Source of the DNA: Strongylocentrotus droebachiensis
Taxonomy: Eukaryota > Echinodermata > Echinoidea > Camarodonta > Strongylocentrotidae
Direction of reading: 5' to 3'
Length of the DNA stretch: 64,000 nucleotides
Assembly (NCBI GenBank): GCA_035222895.1
Contig: JAVYIG010000864.1
Coordinates: forward strand, 115,001 to 179,000
Shown: piece by piece, positions 11,946 to 23,429 of the stretch
How the letters are laid out: every line of letters begins with the position of its first letter
Position numbering within the stretch: the first letter of the stretch is position 1
Position numbers and translations under genes: made by a program
The notes under the pieces: generated by a model
What the model saw: only the letters and a program-made list of their open reading frames with translations
What the model was told of the DNA's origin: nothing
The model's database searches: none

Positions 11946-13084
11946 CTATATTGGATAACATTGTTTAGCACAAGCTTAACCTGACACAAGAACGATATAA
12001 ACAAACGATGACTTTCCCCTTTTCCCTCATAAAGAACCGACTTAAGTCGATTCTTTACCTCGGGGAATGGGGGGGGGGGGGGGGGAGCTCCCCTGCACAC
12101 CTGTCTTTGTTATGACATCCATATACCGGATTGTCTGTCATATCATGCTTTGAATACATCCTCATAATAACTATTTCCGATATCAATCCATCAAAAACAG
12201 AATTTGAAGTAAACGATGACATCCACCCTAATTTTCCAAACCGCACGGTTGGGGGTTAAAAGGCATTCATTAAATTTCTGTCACACAAATCGTCGAACTG
12301 GATCGCATTTTTTTTGTGTGGCTTAATTGTTCAGCTTACATAAGATAGATAACACTCTACACTGGTAACACAGAGACATATTATACTATCATTTTTGAAT
12401 TTATGCAAATATTACTTTTGACAGAAGTTGACGTTAAAGGTTCATTTTATATATGACACAGATAAACAGATCAGGTAAGTATACCTAAACGTCTGTAAAA
12501 AGGAGATTGTTTTTAAAATAGACTAACAAGAGTAGGTTTACATTATATTCAAAAGTATTATATTGTCATTATCGAAACTCTTCGAGTGCTCTCAAAACCT
12601 TAAAATCTCTCTTGGTGTAATAATCCAAGGAATTTAGTTGACTGGTATAAATTAAAGTCAGAATGATAGCTGATCACGCCTGACTTGCCGGGTGAGATCG
12701 TATGCGATTATGAAGAAGGACCTTTGTACTGCTTCATCTCAGATCAAGTAGTCCATCGAATCTATTTGCAATCATTAGAATATTGACAAATGGTACATGC
12801 TACTTCCGCCTTTTCATGTTTAAAGCGGCTAAAAAAAAAGGAGTAGTCAGAGAGGCATGCGGGAGATCGGTGTTTCTTCGAGGTGAAATTATATTAGTCC
12901 CTATACAGATACGTTTCACATACCTGAATGCCGATATAACATAAGAAATGGAGGCGATTTGGATGACAGATTTTTGCCAACATTGCAATAAGGCAGTGAG
13001 AGTAAAGACAATATGTCATATAAAAGAGTTGGGATATTTTGTAAATACGAGGTCACGCGAGCTTAATATGCAAAAGAAAGTTAG

Positions 13085-13350
13085 AAAGTGGTCTAGTTGA
13101 TAAGGTTTGCGGTTCAAGTCCGGCTGCTGCACTATTAGGGACTTTTAGATTTGCACAAAGACAACGTGGATTGCTACGATCGACGTCCTTTTAATGCACT
13201 GCCTTCAATGGACGTCACAGTCCACGCAAATCTAAAAGTCCCTAATGTCCTTTGCCAAGACGTTGATCTACATTTGCCACTCTCCACCCAGGAGTAGTAA
13301 ATTTACACCTGGTAGGAATATACATGTGTTGAAATCCGGGTAATAATATT
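13085..13350 (+). mobile_element. SINE family 1 copy split by a nested element
   Basis: The B box GGTTCAAGTCC (about 13111) is followed by CACTA, then the nested element 13134-13246, then the SINE body resumes (TGTCCTTTGCCAAGACGTTG, CATTTGCCACTCTCCACCCA). Comparison with the copy at 4885-5262, where GGCACTAATGTCC is uninterrupted, shows the insertion point exactly. Confidence 0.65.
13134..13246. mobile_element. Small inverted-repeat element nested in a SINE
   Basis: Near-perfect 21-bp ends: ATTAGGGACTTTTAGATTTG on the left and its reverse complement on the right. Inner arms pair too (CGTGGA/TCCACG, GACGTCC/GGACGTC), so the whole piece can fold into one hairpin. The target was inside GCACTAATGTCC; a TA duplication is possible. 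Fits a mariner-like MITE. Confidence 0.6.
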
Positions 13351-14490
13351 ACCTTGTGTAGGAGTCTTGAGCATCCCCTTAGATGGATACATGCGCACTA
13401 TTAATGTAGCTATTATTATTCTTATTACTCTGCCGAACCTTTAATAGTTATGAAGACGCGACCCATGACGACAAATCAACTTTTCATTATGAATATAACG
13501 TACGTGTAGTTCACACTTCTTTTTGTTTGCCCCACGATCTCCCATCCTTATAGGGCATCGGGAACATGAAAACAAACACCCTTGCGTCAATAAATTGATT
13601 TATTATTAATGAAAATCAAACGTAATTAGGCCTACGACATGCCATCGTAAGTAGTAAAAGTGTTTATTTTCTGGTATACGACGTTATTGCTAGCACAATG
13701 GCAAACACGAATGGTTTCTAATTATCTAATTTATTTCCCAATGTTTAAATTTGCTTTTCAATGATGTCAGCGTCGAGAACTGTATATTGTATTCGTATCT
13801 CTATTAGTAACACTCGCATTCAATCAGAAGGATAGGCAAATGCTGAAGCTCAAAGACATAACGACGTTCTGTTACTATAAAGACGTTTCATTAATTAAAA
13901 TAATGGAAAAAAGTGCAAACTTCATACCCGGTGACACTTATATGGGTGATGATGATGAAATGTTGATGATGATGATGATGATACTTCGCAGCATTTATTC
14001 GACACCATATGTCTGTTTAAAAACCTTAAGGGCCCAAACAGGCTCCTCAAGTTGACTCGCCATTTGATTTGAAATAATGTCATTTTTTTGGGGGGAGAAA
14101 ATGAATCATTTCAGTTTAATCAGTCAACCATGTAATGCCCCACCAAAGACACTATGAAGACAAAAAGGAGGTACTTTTTATCTATTTTCTTTATTTTTCA
14201 GGCATCTTGTCTCTTAAGAGTATAAAAACACCTGCAATCGAAAGGGCGGAAGGTAGCTAAAACTGCGGCATAGTGTGAAACATTATCATGAAACCCTGAT
14301 TATCTATACGCTTCCTGTCTTTGCATTTCGAACCTGTTTCTGACCCTACGTCTATTCCACTCTTGCACAGCACACGAAGCTGGTTTAGGAGCTGTCTAAT
14401 TGATTAAAAACACATTCCTTCACAGGTGATAGACATGACACAATCAATTACACGCACCGCGCATTCTGATACACGCCCTTTAACACGCGA

Positions 14491-14545
14491 TGATTGGCTA
14501 ATGATCACGTGATGCGTTCTGTGGTCACGTGTGATAAAAGAGTGC
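14491..14545 (+). promoter_or_regulatory. Promoter-like cluster: CCAAT, two E-boxes, TATA-like
   Basis: Within 55 bp: TGATTGGC (inverted CCAAT, 14491), ATCACGTGAT (14504-14513), GGTCACGTG (14523-14531) and GATAAAAG (14533-14540). CACGTG is the core bound by USF/MITF/TFE-type bHLH-ZIP factors. No coding exon is evident downstream on either strand, so function is only suggested. Confidence 0.35.
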
Positions 14546-14709
14546 GCCACGGCGTAAATGAGCGTTATGATAACCGTCAGGTATTGTCGCACTGTACGAC
14601 CACAGCGTCTTATTAAAGCTACCTCTTGAGCTACTTAAACCCAGACGCTTCTCGATATCAACTGATAGTGTCTCTACTGTCTCAGAATAACTTGAAATCA
14701 AATTCAAAC

Positions 14710-16230
14710 TATAGTCATGTGATAAAGGGTAATACTAGATCAGACTTTGTACGGTTAATATTTTAAAATATCTTCTTGCACAAAACAGATGAACCTATTT
14801 TTTCACGTATCCTTGGAGTTCACATAATGGTGGCATTAATGGTAATAACAAAAGTAGATATAAATGTTGTTTTATTATGTAACGCGTATGTAACGATGTC
14901 TTAATGGTCATAATTGAATGGTTTAATTGATAGTGTATCCACTGGCTTGAAAACAGGCTTTAAGTCTTGACTACGCCTCTAACTTTCGACACGATTTAGT
15001 GTCATTACACTTCGTTATTAAATGCTACAACACTTTTTTGTTTGTATGTACATGTATGCATTTCATTGATTCACATTAATAGAGACAACACATCAATTAC
15101 ATAAGTTGAGCAAACAAAGCAAAGAAATAACGAGAAATAAAGAGAGAGAAAAACAAATTAAATTAACAAATGTTTAGATATAAAGAAATACATATAACAA
15201 TCTTGTGATATCGTATGAAAGTGATATTCTTTGTATCCATTTTAACTTTTTCCACATAGGCCTCTTTCTGCATGTTCTGACACATTCTAATTCAGTCTAA
15301 TAATCATCAATCAAGAAACCACCCTACTGGGAACATTTCTTTGTGTTCAATCATTGGTCATTCTTTCTCAAACTGAACAGTAACTACAACAAAGATCATT
15401 TAGTAGTTAGGCTTATTATACATACAAACAAAAATATTGTTGGATACACATCAAATGCCATTGATTCGGCATTTTCATTGTCAGTATTTGTAACAACGTG
15501 ACAAAATAACAAATATAGATCAACGTGAAGATTATAACATGAGCTAATTTTTAAGAAAAGAGGAAAGCAAAAATACAGGTAAAGAGTGATTCCCCTTTTA
15601 ATGACATCAAAATTCATACCGACCAAATAATAAACACCGATCAAATAGTAATCACTCACCTCATATCATAATTAGTATAAAAAATTTCTTGTCAGCATTG
15701 TACTTGCAATAGGTACAATGACTTTATATACGCCACATTACTTTTTTTCTCGAAATGGATGACTGTCTAGTAACATCAAGTCCAACATTTATCCCGGTAT
15801 CCAAGAAAATACAACTGTTCAATCGATATTATTAGTCACTTAAGACTCGGAAAATGAAGCCCATTGTCTTACGGGTTAATCGAAATCTAAGCTGTTGAGA
15901 TATGACCCCATCACTAAGCAGGCTCCTAAAAGCTTAATTTCCTCATCATTATCATGATTGCCTGTACACTGCCACTCCATTTAGTTCATGGATGTAAATT
16001 ATGACGCTCTCAATGAATGCTTAATCATGATTAATTATTGTAGCATTTATCAATATATTCATAATTCTGGTAAGATATTAGCCGATTAAGTATAGCAACG
16101 TCTTTGCGTGAAACTAGATACAATGGCACCAAGGCGCATCGTTTTGTTAAAGATCTTTTTCCCTGCTTGGTCTGAGCAAAACGATTAGCACCAACCAAGA
16201 TATAACTTTTGACAGGGTCTCATCACTGTG
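14710..16230. other. AT-rich intergenic, nothing recognised
   Basis: No coding segment above chance, no repeat family shared with the rest of the window. Confidence 0.4.
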
Positions 16231-16253
16231 ACACAAGATAAAATACCAGCGGC

Positions 16254-16362
16254 CTGGTGATTGGTCGATCACCGTGTGCGTCGACCAATAGGCATTGTGC
16301 GTTATTGTTCCAATTATCGATCGAATTATGGACCGCTCCGCACGGTCCTCCCGTAGAGTATA
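16254..16362 (+). promoter_or_regulatory. CCAAT/TATA promoter-like block upstream of ribozyme motif
   Basis: ATTGGTCGA and TCGACCAAT form a 9-bp inverted repeat (about 16260-16288), so two CCAAT boxes face each other. A third CCAAT follows at about 16310 and GTATAAAAGAC at about 16357-16367. A start site about 30 bp beyond the TATA box would lie just 5' of the hammerhead-like motif at 16389, the arrangement expected if the ribozyme is in the leader or the long terminal repeat of a retroelement. Confidence 0.45.
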
Positions 16363-16388
16363 AAAGACCCTTGCTTACAGTAGTATTT

Positions 16389-16431
16389 ATCACCTGACGA
16401 AGTATCGCAGTAGCATACGAAACGTCGTGAT
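16389..16431 (+). ncRNA. Type-I hammerhead ribozyme-like motif
   Basis: All core parts occur in order: stem I 5' arm ATCAC (16389-16393), CTGACGA (16394-16400), stem II GTAT/ATAC (16402-16405 with 16415-16418, 9-nt loop), GAAA (16419-16422), a minimal A-C/G-T stem III with cleavage triplet GTC (16424-16426), and the stem I 3' arm GTGAT (16427-16431), complementary to the 5' arm. One unpaired A (16401) sits at the base of stem II, unlike the canonical form. Known: Penelope-like elements and retrozymes carry minimal type-I hammerheads with such short stem III that may act as dimers. Activity is untested. Confidence 0.55.
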
Positions 16432-16508
16432 CTTTTAGATTCCTTATTGACCACATTGCGAGACAAACGAATATCACTAGCGATATTATTTTCGATACTA
16501 TATCCGCA

Positions 16509-16616
16509 ATGAGTAATATATTTAGCATTATAAAATATCTTATTGCTACATGCCCAATTGACAAGGTTGCAGCGACAGTGTTGGCCGTAAAGTTGTTACC
16601 TCTTTTCATGAAATGA
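16509..16616 (+). other. Small ORF downstream of the ribozyme motif
   Basis: An ATG at about 16509 opens a roughly 35-codon frame (MSNIFSIIKYLIATC start) ending near 16616. The same frame is open back to about 16430 without an ATG. It has no recognisable domain. It may be the start of a decayed element ORF or chance. Confidence 0.15.
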
Positions 16617-16619
16617 TTT

Positions 16620-17570
16620 CGACAATATGATTCATTTTGTATAGATAAGTTTATATCTTCTCATCCAGAGCTTTATTGATTACACCGTATTGGTCAATCT
16701 AAAATCCATAAGATATAAATATTATCAATCAAGAAAAACTCATATTGTCACAATCATCTCATGAACAGAGCAGGGACGTGATAGAGAAGGACTTGAATCA
16801 AGCCGTTCTCCTTTGACCCCATGCTCCAAGCCGCCGGAAAGTTATGCGCTAATCTGCAGCTGTTGACCAGGTGGTGAGATAAAAGAGCGCATGAAATTTT
16901 AGGATTTAGAATTCCTACATCAGAAAATAGTATCACAGCAACTGTTCGCTGTCCCTTCCAATGATTTCTCATCCATTGTTGAATGTGTAAAGAGTAGAAC
17001 AAGCGAACACAAACTTGTGTAATTTCATTCTTTTTTAAACTTGAAAAATACAAAAAACACGCGAAAACACGCATTAGCAAACTTAATGTTATTGAAGATT
17101 GTAAATCATGGATCAAATAACGGGACATTAAAGCATGCACAAATTAGCGCATCATCCTAAAATATTGAGTTTTTGACAGGATGTAATTTTTCTTTTACCA
17201 ACTCTGGCACACAATTTAAAGGCAGGACGGAGTTCTAAATTTGAAAATTTGTTTGATGCACTATTCCCAATAAAATTCCCATATAAAGTTTTTAATTTAC
17301 ACTGTAATTTTGCCGGTAATTTAATGTTTTGTAATAAATGTAAAACTGGTGCCTGGCTTACGAAATTTCCCGCAGTGGAAGCGCGGTTCGGAGCATGGAA
17401 CTTCAAAGCCAAGTGGAATGTTACACATCCCATTGTTACGCTTTAGAACTCAAGAATGCGTTTGAATAAATTATAAGAGTTTCGCCTCCTGTTCTTTCAC
17501 CTCCCTGAACAGAGGTAAGAAAACAAAATTCAAACGTTCTGGGCAATCACCGTGTATATCAAAGAACGGT
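16620..17570. other. Intergenic, nothing recognised
   Basis: Two ORFs of 93-128 codons on the minus strand lack any domain, codon pattern or splice support; treated as chance. Confidence 0.35.
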
Positions 17571-17574
17571 AGCA

Positions 17575-17695
17575 CGCGAGCACACATAAACACCATCAAT
17601 ACACACGCACACATACACAATACACACGCACACATACACACAATCAATACACACGCACACATTAACACGCGCGTGTGAACGCAACCACACGAACA
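17575..17695. repeat. (CA)n-type microsatellite
   Basis: ACACACGCACACATACAC-like units repeated with variation. A Cys/Met/Val-rich minus-strand ORF is its translation. Confidence 0.85.
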
Positions 17696-18149
17696 CGCAT
17701 CCTGGAATAATTGAAAAAATGCAAATCGTATTAAAAGAAAGCTTTGAATACCGTTTATATATTTGTTAAGGAAATTATTATTAAACAAAAACACAACTTA
17801 AACAAAACTACTTATTCCACCAATGTTTGGGAAAGAAGACTATGTTCGTCAACGTCAAATGTATATGGACTTGATTGTCTAAATGTATGATAACCACCCG
17901 GAGGGATGAATGTATGTCTGCATAAAATAATGAAGAGAATACTTATCATCATCTTGAAGGACGGAGAATGGTACTCACTAGATTGCAAGAAGGAGGAATT
18001 GAATAAACTCTTGAAGTGAGAGTTTGCATATTTATTTCAGTGTCTGATCAAAAATGAATATGTTTATGATAGACGTCCGAAGCACGAGTCATGTATGTTC
18101 GCTCATTTAGATTGTAAGTCATCAAATAGACACCAATAGTGATAACATT

Positions 18150-18540
18150 GATGAGGGTAAAGGTGATGAAGATGCTGCTGCAGATGATGGTGATGGTAGT
18201 GATGATTAAAATGATGATGATGATGACACTAATATTTATAATAATAATACCACTACTGCTACTACTACTGCTAATGATAGTGATAACACCATAATACAAA
18301 TAAAATTGATCATAATACAAATAAAATTGATAATAATAATAATGTTGGAGCGCCTTGAGGACCTTGCAAGGTCGATACGTGCGCTATATAAGAATCCAAT
18401 ATTATTATTATTATTATTAATAATAATGATAATAATAATATTAATAATGAGAACAATACTGACACTAATGATAATAATACTAATACAGATGATGATGTTG
18501 AAAATGAGGATGATAATGAAAACATTACCCATCTGTATTA
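18150..18540. repeat. ATG/ATT-rich low-complexity block with a SINE tail
   Basis: GATGATG and AATAATAAT repeats. Embedded at about 18345-18400 is GGAGCGCCTTGAGGACCTTG ... GTGCGCTATATAAGAATC followed by (ATT)n, matching the 3' end of SINE family 1 (GCGCTATAAAAGAAC plus ATT repeats). This is a 5'-truncated SINE copy on the + strand. Confidence 0.65.
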
Positions 18541-18559
18541 CTATTGTTCTCCCGAGTGC

Positions 18560-19386
18560 TCTGTTAATCATGATATAGCTATCAAAGGAAAGGTGTAATT
18601 CCAGGTTCTCTGACCCTGAAAATCCGTTGTATTTTGATAAATCTTTTTTTCATTCATTTACAATTATTTGTCCAACATTTCATATTCTTTTTCGCACTTT
18701 CATATCATTTCACCTGGATAAAATAATCATCTACTTGTACCACCTTCAATTCGTTATCATCGCCTAAACCCCGAACTATCCCATGCACAATATCCCCCAG
18801 GCTATTCCAAAAAAAATATCATCCCTAATGCATTTTGCACTTCCATGTCCTTTCTCCACCTACTATTTGTTTAATGTCCCTTTCCTTTTCGCTTTATGGT
18901 CTCCGTTATCTAAATCATCTCGCACGCATTATTCAATACAAAAAATGACAAATAAAAGTGCATTGAAAATTGTTCCAGGACTTCATTTGATAACAGATTT
19001 GACAGACCGTTAACGTCATCTTTTCATGCTAAAATTCACACTCGAAGCGAGGATACTTGTCTCTTTCTAAAACCCTTAAGACGATGAGGTCTTGAGGGGA
19101 CGCGGTATGCCAGATTGAACTACTCTATAAATAATTGATTTGCTTACCGGGAAAATATGATCATGGAAATGATATGAATATAATATGAAAGATAAGAAAA
19201 GAGAGTTCACATATATATATTTATCAATTGTTAAGAGTTTTGAAAATAGAGGGTGGGGGGAGGTTGGCAAGCTAATCTGAGGAGCGGTGACAGAGCACCA
19301 ATATGTGTGGGTGTTTGTTCAGTGCGTGTGTGTGAGAGTGTGTCTGTGTGGGAGAGAGAGAGAGAATGATAAAGGGAGAGAATGTC

Positions 19387-19417
<31 letters not shown>

Positions 19418-19690
19418 AAGATAGAGAGCGGGGAGATTTAAGCATTTTTCTTTGTGCATCATTCTAGCCATATTCTTAATGCAGCAATAACCATGACAAC
19501 TAAGGTAAATTGTTACGATCAATTTTTCAAATAAAAAATGTGGTGTAATTTAAATCATCATAAATTTTTCAAACATTATGAATTCTAGTACAGCATCCAT
19601 AAATGTGACAATAAAATGGTGATAATAATAATTAATGCATGTAGTATTTTTAACCCTGCTTTTAGCCCAGCTGCCCTCAGGCTCTAAAAT
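18560..19690. other. Intergenic with GT/GA microsatellite
   Basis: AT-rich DNA; GT/GA tracts at about 19310-19430. Nothing else recognised. Confidence 0.5.
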
Positions 19691-19699
19691 AATCAAGGG

Positions 19700-19845
19700 A
19701 CCGTTCCTAAATATAGATGGAGTGTGGAAAATGTAAAATCATGTCTTGCCATAAGACTTTAGTGCCGCGGCGGGACGTGTAACTGGCACCATGTTGTCCA
19801 GTCCGGTGTCGTTTCCATTATACCACGACACGTCTAATGATATCA
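19700..19845 (-). mobile_element. SINE family 1, 3'-truncated copy
   Basis: Minus strand: a tRNA-like head with A-box-like TGTCGTGGTATAATGG (about 19838-19823) and a degraded B box, then GCACTAAAGTCTTATGGCAA and a body matching GACATNGATNTACATTTNCC. The downstream body and ATT tail are not seen. Confidence 0.5.
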
Positions 19846-19859
19846 CTAATGGACATGGG

Positions 19860-21910
19860 GAGTGTTTCACAAAGACTAAGATCGACCTTAAGTTGGAATT
19901 AAATATGGCAGGTCGTTCATGCCACTGTTTGCTCTCACCATTTACTAGCATCTGTCTCTCAAAGGACGTACACATCATGGTCACAAATGTACATAATCTA
20001 TATTTTTTGATAATTCATTATTTAAGAAAAAAATATTATCTAAAGATCAAAATTATTACAATACATGATTATGCTAAAATATAGCAGAAAAGAAGGAAAA
20101 AGTCTTGAATACCATTTTATGCAAACAAATTGCAGATGGGTTTAGTATACAATGTGTGAACATATTGGTAAGATATCGTCAACTTTCACTGCATTGAGTC
20201 AACTTTAAATACCGTAACAAAATTGCAATATTTCGAGACCTTCAGACGATTCATCCTGTCAAAATAAAATAAACCTAAATCGTATTACGTTTATAACCAT
20301 CCATTAAATCACCCTTTTAAACCTATTTCGAAAAGAAAACATTGAGTGTCGGTCATTTTAAAAGCAGAAGAGTAAGATCAAAGATGACTCGAATTTGGCC
20401 ACTCATGACTCATAATTTTCTTATTACAGTATAAATTTAAATCCATAGAGAGTGCAAATTAGCAATTACAAAAATCTATGGAGTTAATTTCGTGGGAAAT
20501 TGGCAAGGCCACGTGAGACCTGGAAGCTTAATCCACGCCTCACATCTTACATGGAAATGAAAAATAGGTTTTCGATATCAGCAGCGAAGGCCTGAAGAAC
20601 AACCAAATCAAAAAAAAAAGAAAAGAAAAAACAAAACAAACAAGCAAACACACAAACAAACAAAAGCAAAACCAACAGCAACAAAATAAAATCCTTTTAT
20701 TTTTCAATTTGCGCAAATATTAAAGAAAACTCAAAGGGACTTTTTATAATCTGATAACAAAAAAGAGGAATTGAAAAAGGAATTAGAGCGATAATTTAGA
20801 GTTGAAGGAGCAGATCAAACACCTGCTGATAAACAATATTAACAGGCGAAAGTTCATTTTGAATCTGTCAAGAATAATGATATCCTTATACTTTCATAAG
20901 GGGAAATTATCTGATTTAAGGAAAAATGACCAAACAGAAACCCGTTCGTTTCTTTGTAATGCCCTCATTAGAAAGATCACGCAATAGCTTTACAGGCTTG
21001 TACGCATTTAGACATGACGTCATACATTCAGTTGTGTTCACCCAAGCTATCAAAAACAATCATCAGCTGTCATGTTCATTATAAAAACGTTATGCTGGGA
21101 TGCCATCTTTTCCACATTTTTCTGTAGAAATTAAAGATCAAAGTGAATCGTCGGAGCAGACGTTTGCAAGAACGATAGCGATTCGCGGTTCTACGCTATT
21201 ATCGGCTTAAAACGTCTATGCGAATTTTCCCCTGGAAAATCAATCAGATTGATAATGAACTTAATCGTCACCAGAAGTGTGAGAATACGGCGGGGTTGAG
21301 GAGATTACGAACTGCATGCATGCGTTTATTCCCTTAAATCTGACAGAAATCATAAAGAGAGTCGACAGGGTCTTGTACTTATAGGAAAACAATTCCCCAG
21401 CTTCCGTGCCATTCTATTATTACCACTGTATATGGATGTGAAAATGATGAATTAACCAATAACTTAAGACCAGAAACACATATTTTTCTTTTTTAGATTT
21501 TATGAACATTTATCAAAGGAACAACAATCCTTATTCTTTACAATATACACTTGTTCTAAAAACACTATGGGTTAAAGGCAAATATTGTTCTATCCACACG
21601 GGCGTAAAGTTAATGACTTGCCATGGTCAGATGTATGTTATGATTAGAATATACATATGACCGAGAAGATGCCCTTTAGAGTCATGTAGGCCTATATGCA
21701 GAAAGAAGTTTGATATTTAGGTATACATTTTACTGCAATAAGCAGTAATTCAATTCAGAGCAAAAATAAAAACAGACCTACTTCAGGAAAATATAAAGTG
21801 ATTCATATCTGTTTAGAGAAATGGACATTTGATTTTGTAGTAATATATATTGAACAATGATGGATAGGAGAGTTTAGCGGAAATCATCTAAACATATTAG
21901 CCAAGGCCTT
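19860..21910. other. Intergenic, nothing recognised
   Basis: AT-rich. An A/C-rich tract (AAACAAAC-like) lies at about 20605-20690. No coding exon recognised. Confidence 0.4.
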
Positions 21911-21919
21911 TTCGTGAAC

Positions 21920-23234
21920 ATATTAAATACGTTTTTTAAATGTAATGTTTCCTGGGAGAAATTTCAATAGTTTAAACATATTTTGTGGCTTACACCCAGT
22001 AAATAAGATCGATTGATCGATCTGTAATTGAAAAACAAGTCAGAAAAAATCTTGGAACCAGCGGGATTTGAACCTGCCATCTACTGCTTGCCGGGCAGCG
22101 ACTCTACCACCAGGCCATCACTGGTCAATGCCATAGTCACGATGAACTAGAAACAAATACCCAAGCTCTCCTGATTCATTCTGACTTATTAATATTCATT
22201 AGTCCGCCATAGGACAATAACTTTTATAAATGTAATGTTTCCTGGGAGAAATTTCAATAGTTTAAACATATTTTGTGGCTTACACCCAGTAAATAAGATC
22301 GATTGATCGATCTGTAATTGAAAAACAAGTCAGAAAAAATCTTGGAACCAGCGGGATTTGAACCTGCCATCTACTGCTTGCCGGGCAGCGACTCTACCAC
22401 CAGGCCATCACTGGTCAATGCCATAGTCACGGTGAACTAGAAACAAATACCCAAGCTCTCCTGATTCATTCTGACTTATTAATATTCATTAGTCCGCCAT
22501 AGGACAATAACTTTTATAAATGTAATGTTTCCTGGGAGAAATTTCAATAGTTTAAACATATTTTGTGGCTTACACCCAGTAAATAAGATCGATTGATCGA
22601 TCTGTAATTGAAAAACAAGTCAGAAAAAATCTTGGAACCAGCGGGATTTGAACCTGCCATCTACTGCTTGCCGGGCAGCGACTCTACCACCAGGCCATCA
22701 CTGGTCAATGCCATAGTCACGATGAACTAGAAACAAATACCCAAGCTCTCCTTATTCATTCTGACTTATTAATATTCATTAGTGATGGCCTGGTGGTAGA
22801 GTCGCTGCCCGGCAAGCAGTAGATGGCAGGTTCAAATCCCGCTGGTTCCAAGATTTTTTCTGACTTGTTTTTCAATTACAGATCGATCAATCGATCTTAT
22901 TTACTGGGTGTAAGCCACAAAATATGTTTAAACTATTGAAATTTCTCCCAGGAAACATTACATTTATAAAAGTTATTGTCCTATGGCGGACTAATGAATA
23001 TTAATAAGTCAGAATGAATCAGGAGAGCTTGGGTATTTGTTTCTAGTTCATCGTGACTATGGCATTGACCAGTGATGGCCTGGTGGTAGAGTCGCTGCCC
23101 GGCAAGCAGTAGATGGCAGGTTCAAATCCCGCTGGTTCCAAGATTTTTTCTGACTTGTTTTTCAATTACAGATCGATCAATCGATCTTATTTGCTGGGTG
23201 TAAGCCACAAAATATGTTTAAAATATTAAATACG
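21920..23234 (-). mobile_element. SINE multimer insertion with 5' inversion
   Basis: A 12-bp direct repeat ATATTAAATACG flanks the block (21920-21931 and 23223-23234). Inside, a 290-bp unit repeats: about 2.9 units in minus sense (21932-22782), then head-to-head about 1.5 units in plus sense (22783-23222). Units differ by only a few bases. Read in SINE sense, the minus-sense part ends in a short poly(A) right beside the duplication, and the inverted part begins exactly at the tRNA-like head (TGATGGCCTGG). Unit positions 151-208 are missing once at the inversion joint. All this fits one near-five-unit transcript inserted by target-primed reverse transcription with twin priming. Confidence 0.8.
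22053..22124 (-). repeat. tRNA-like head of SINE unit (first of three minus copies)
   Basis: Minus strand shows an A box (TGGCCTGGTGGTAGAG) and B box (GGTTCAAATCC) with tRNA-like spacing. The acceptor ends do not pair over seven bases, so this is not a working tRNA. Identical heads lie at 22343-22414 and 22633-22704 (minus) and 22783-22850 and 23073-23140 (plus). Confidence 0.75.
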
Positions 23235-23429
23235 CTCTAATAATCTCATGATGCCTGAGATCCAAATCATTATTATGAGCAATAAACGGGTCGATTTTCA
23301 GACAGAACTTTGATTAAAAGACTTGTGATCGATCTTTATTTATTATGCTCATTATAGTATCCCATGACGAAAACCCGGAATATAAATATTTGCTCCAATC
23401 ATACATTATTTACTCAGAATGTTGATAAT

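Noticed and set aside
16223..16609. 128-codon minus-strand ORF.
   Set aside because: It is antisense to the promoter and ribozyme-like motif and has no recognisable domain.
17152..17433. 93-codon minus-strand ORF and an opposing plus-strand ORF.
   Set aside because: No domain, no signals, both strands equally open; chance.
17580..17690. CA-rich repeat that resembles telomeric or regulatory DNA.
   Set aside because: Simple dinucleotide-type microsatellite without TTAGGG units.
21920..23234. Regular repeat array that could be taken for a CRISPR or a tRNA gene cluster.
   Set aside because: Units are 290 bp, nearly identical throughout, in two orientations. The tRNA-like heads lack a pairing acceptor stem. 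It is a SINE multimer.
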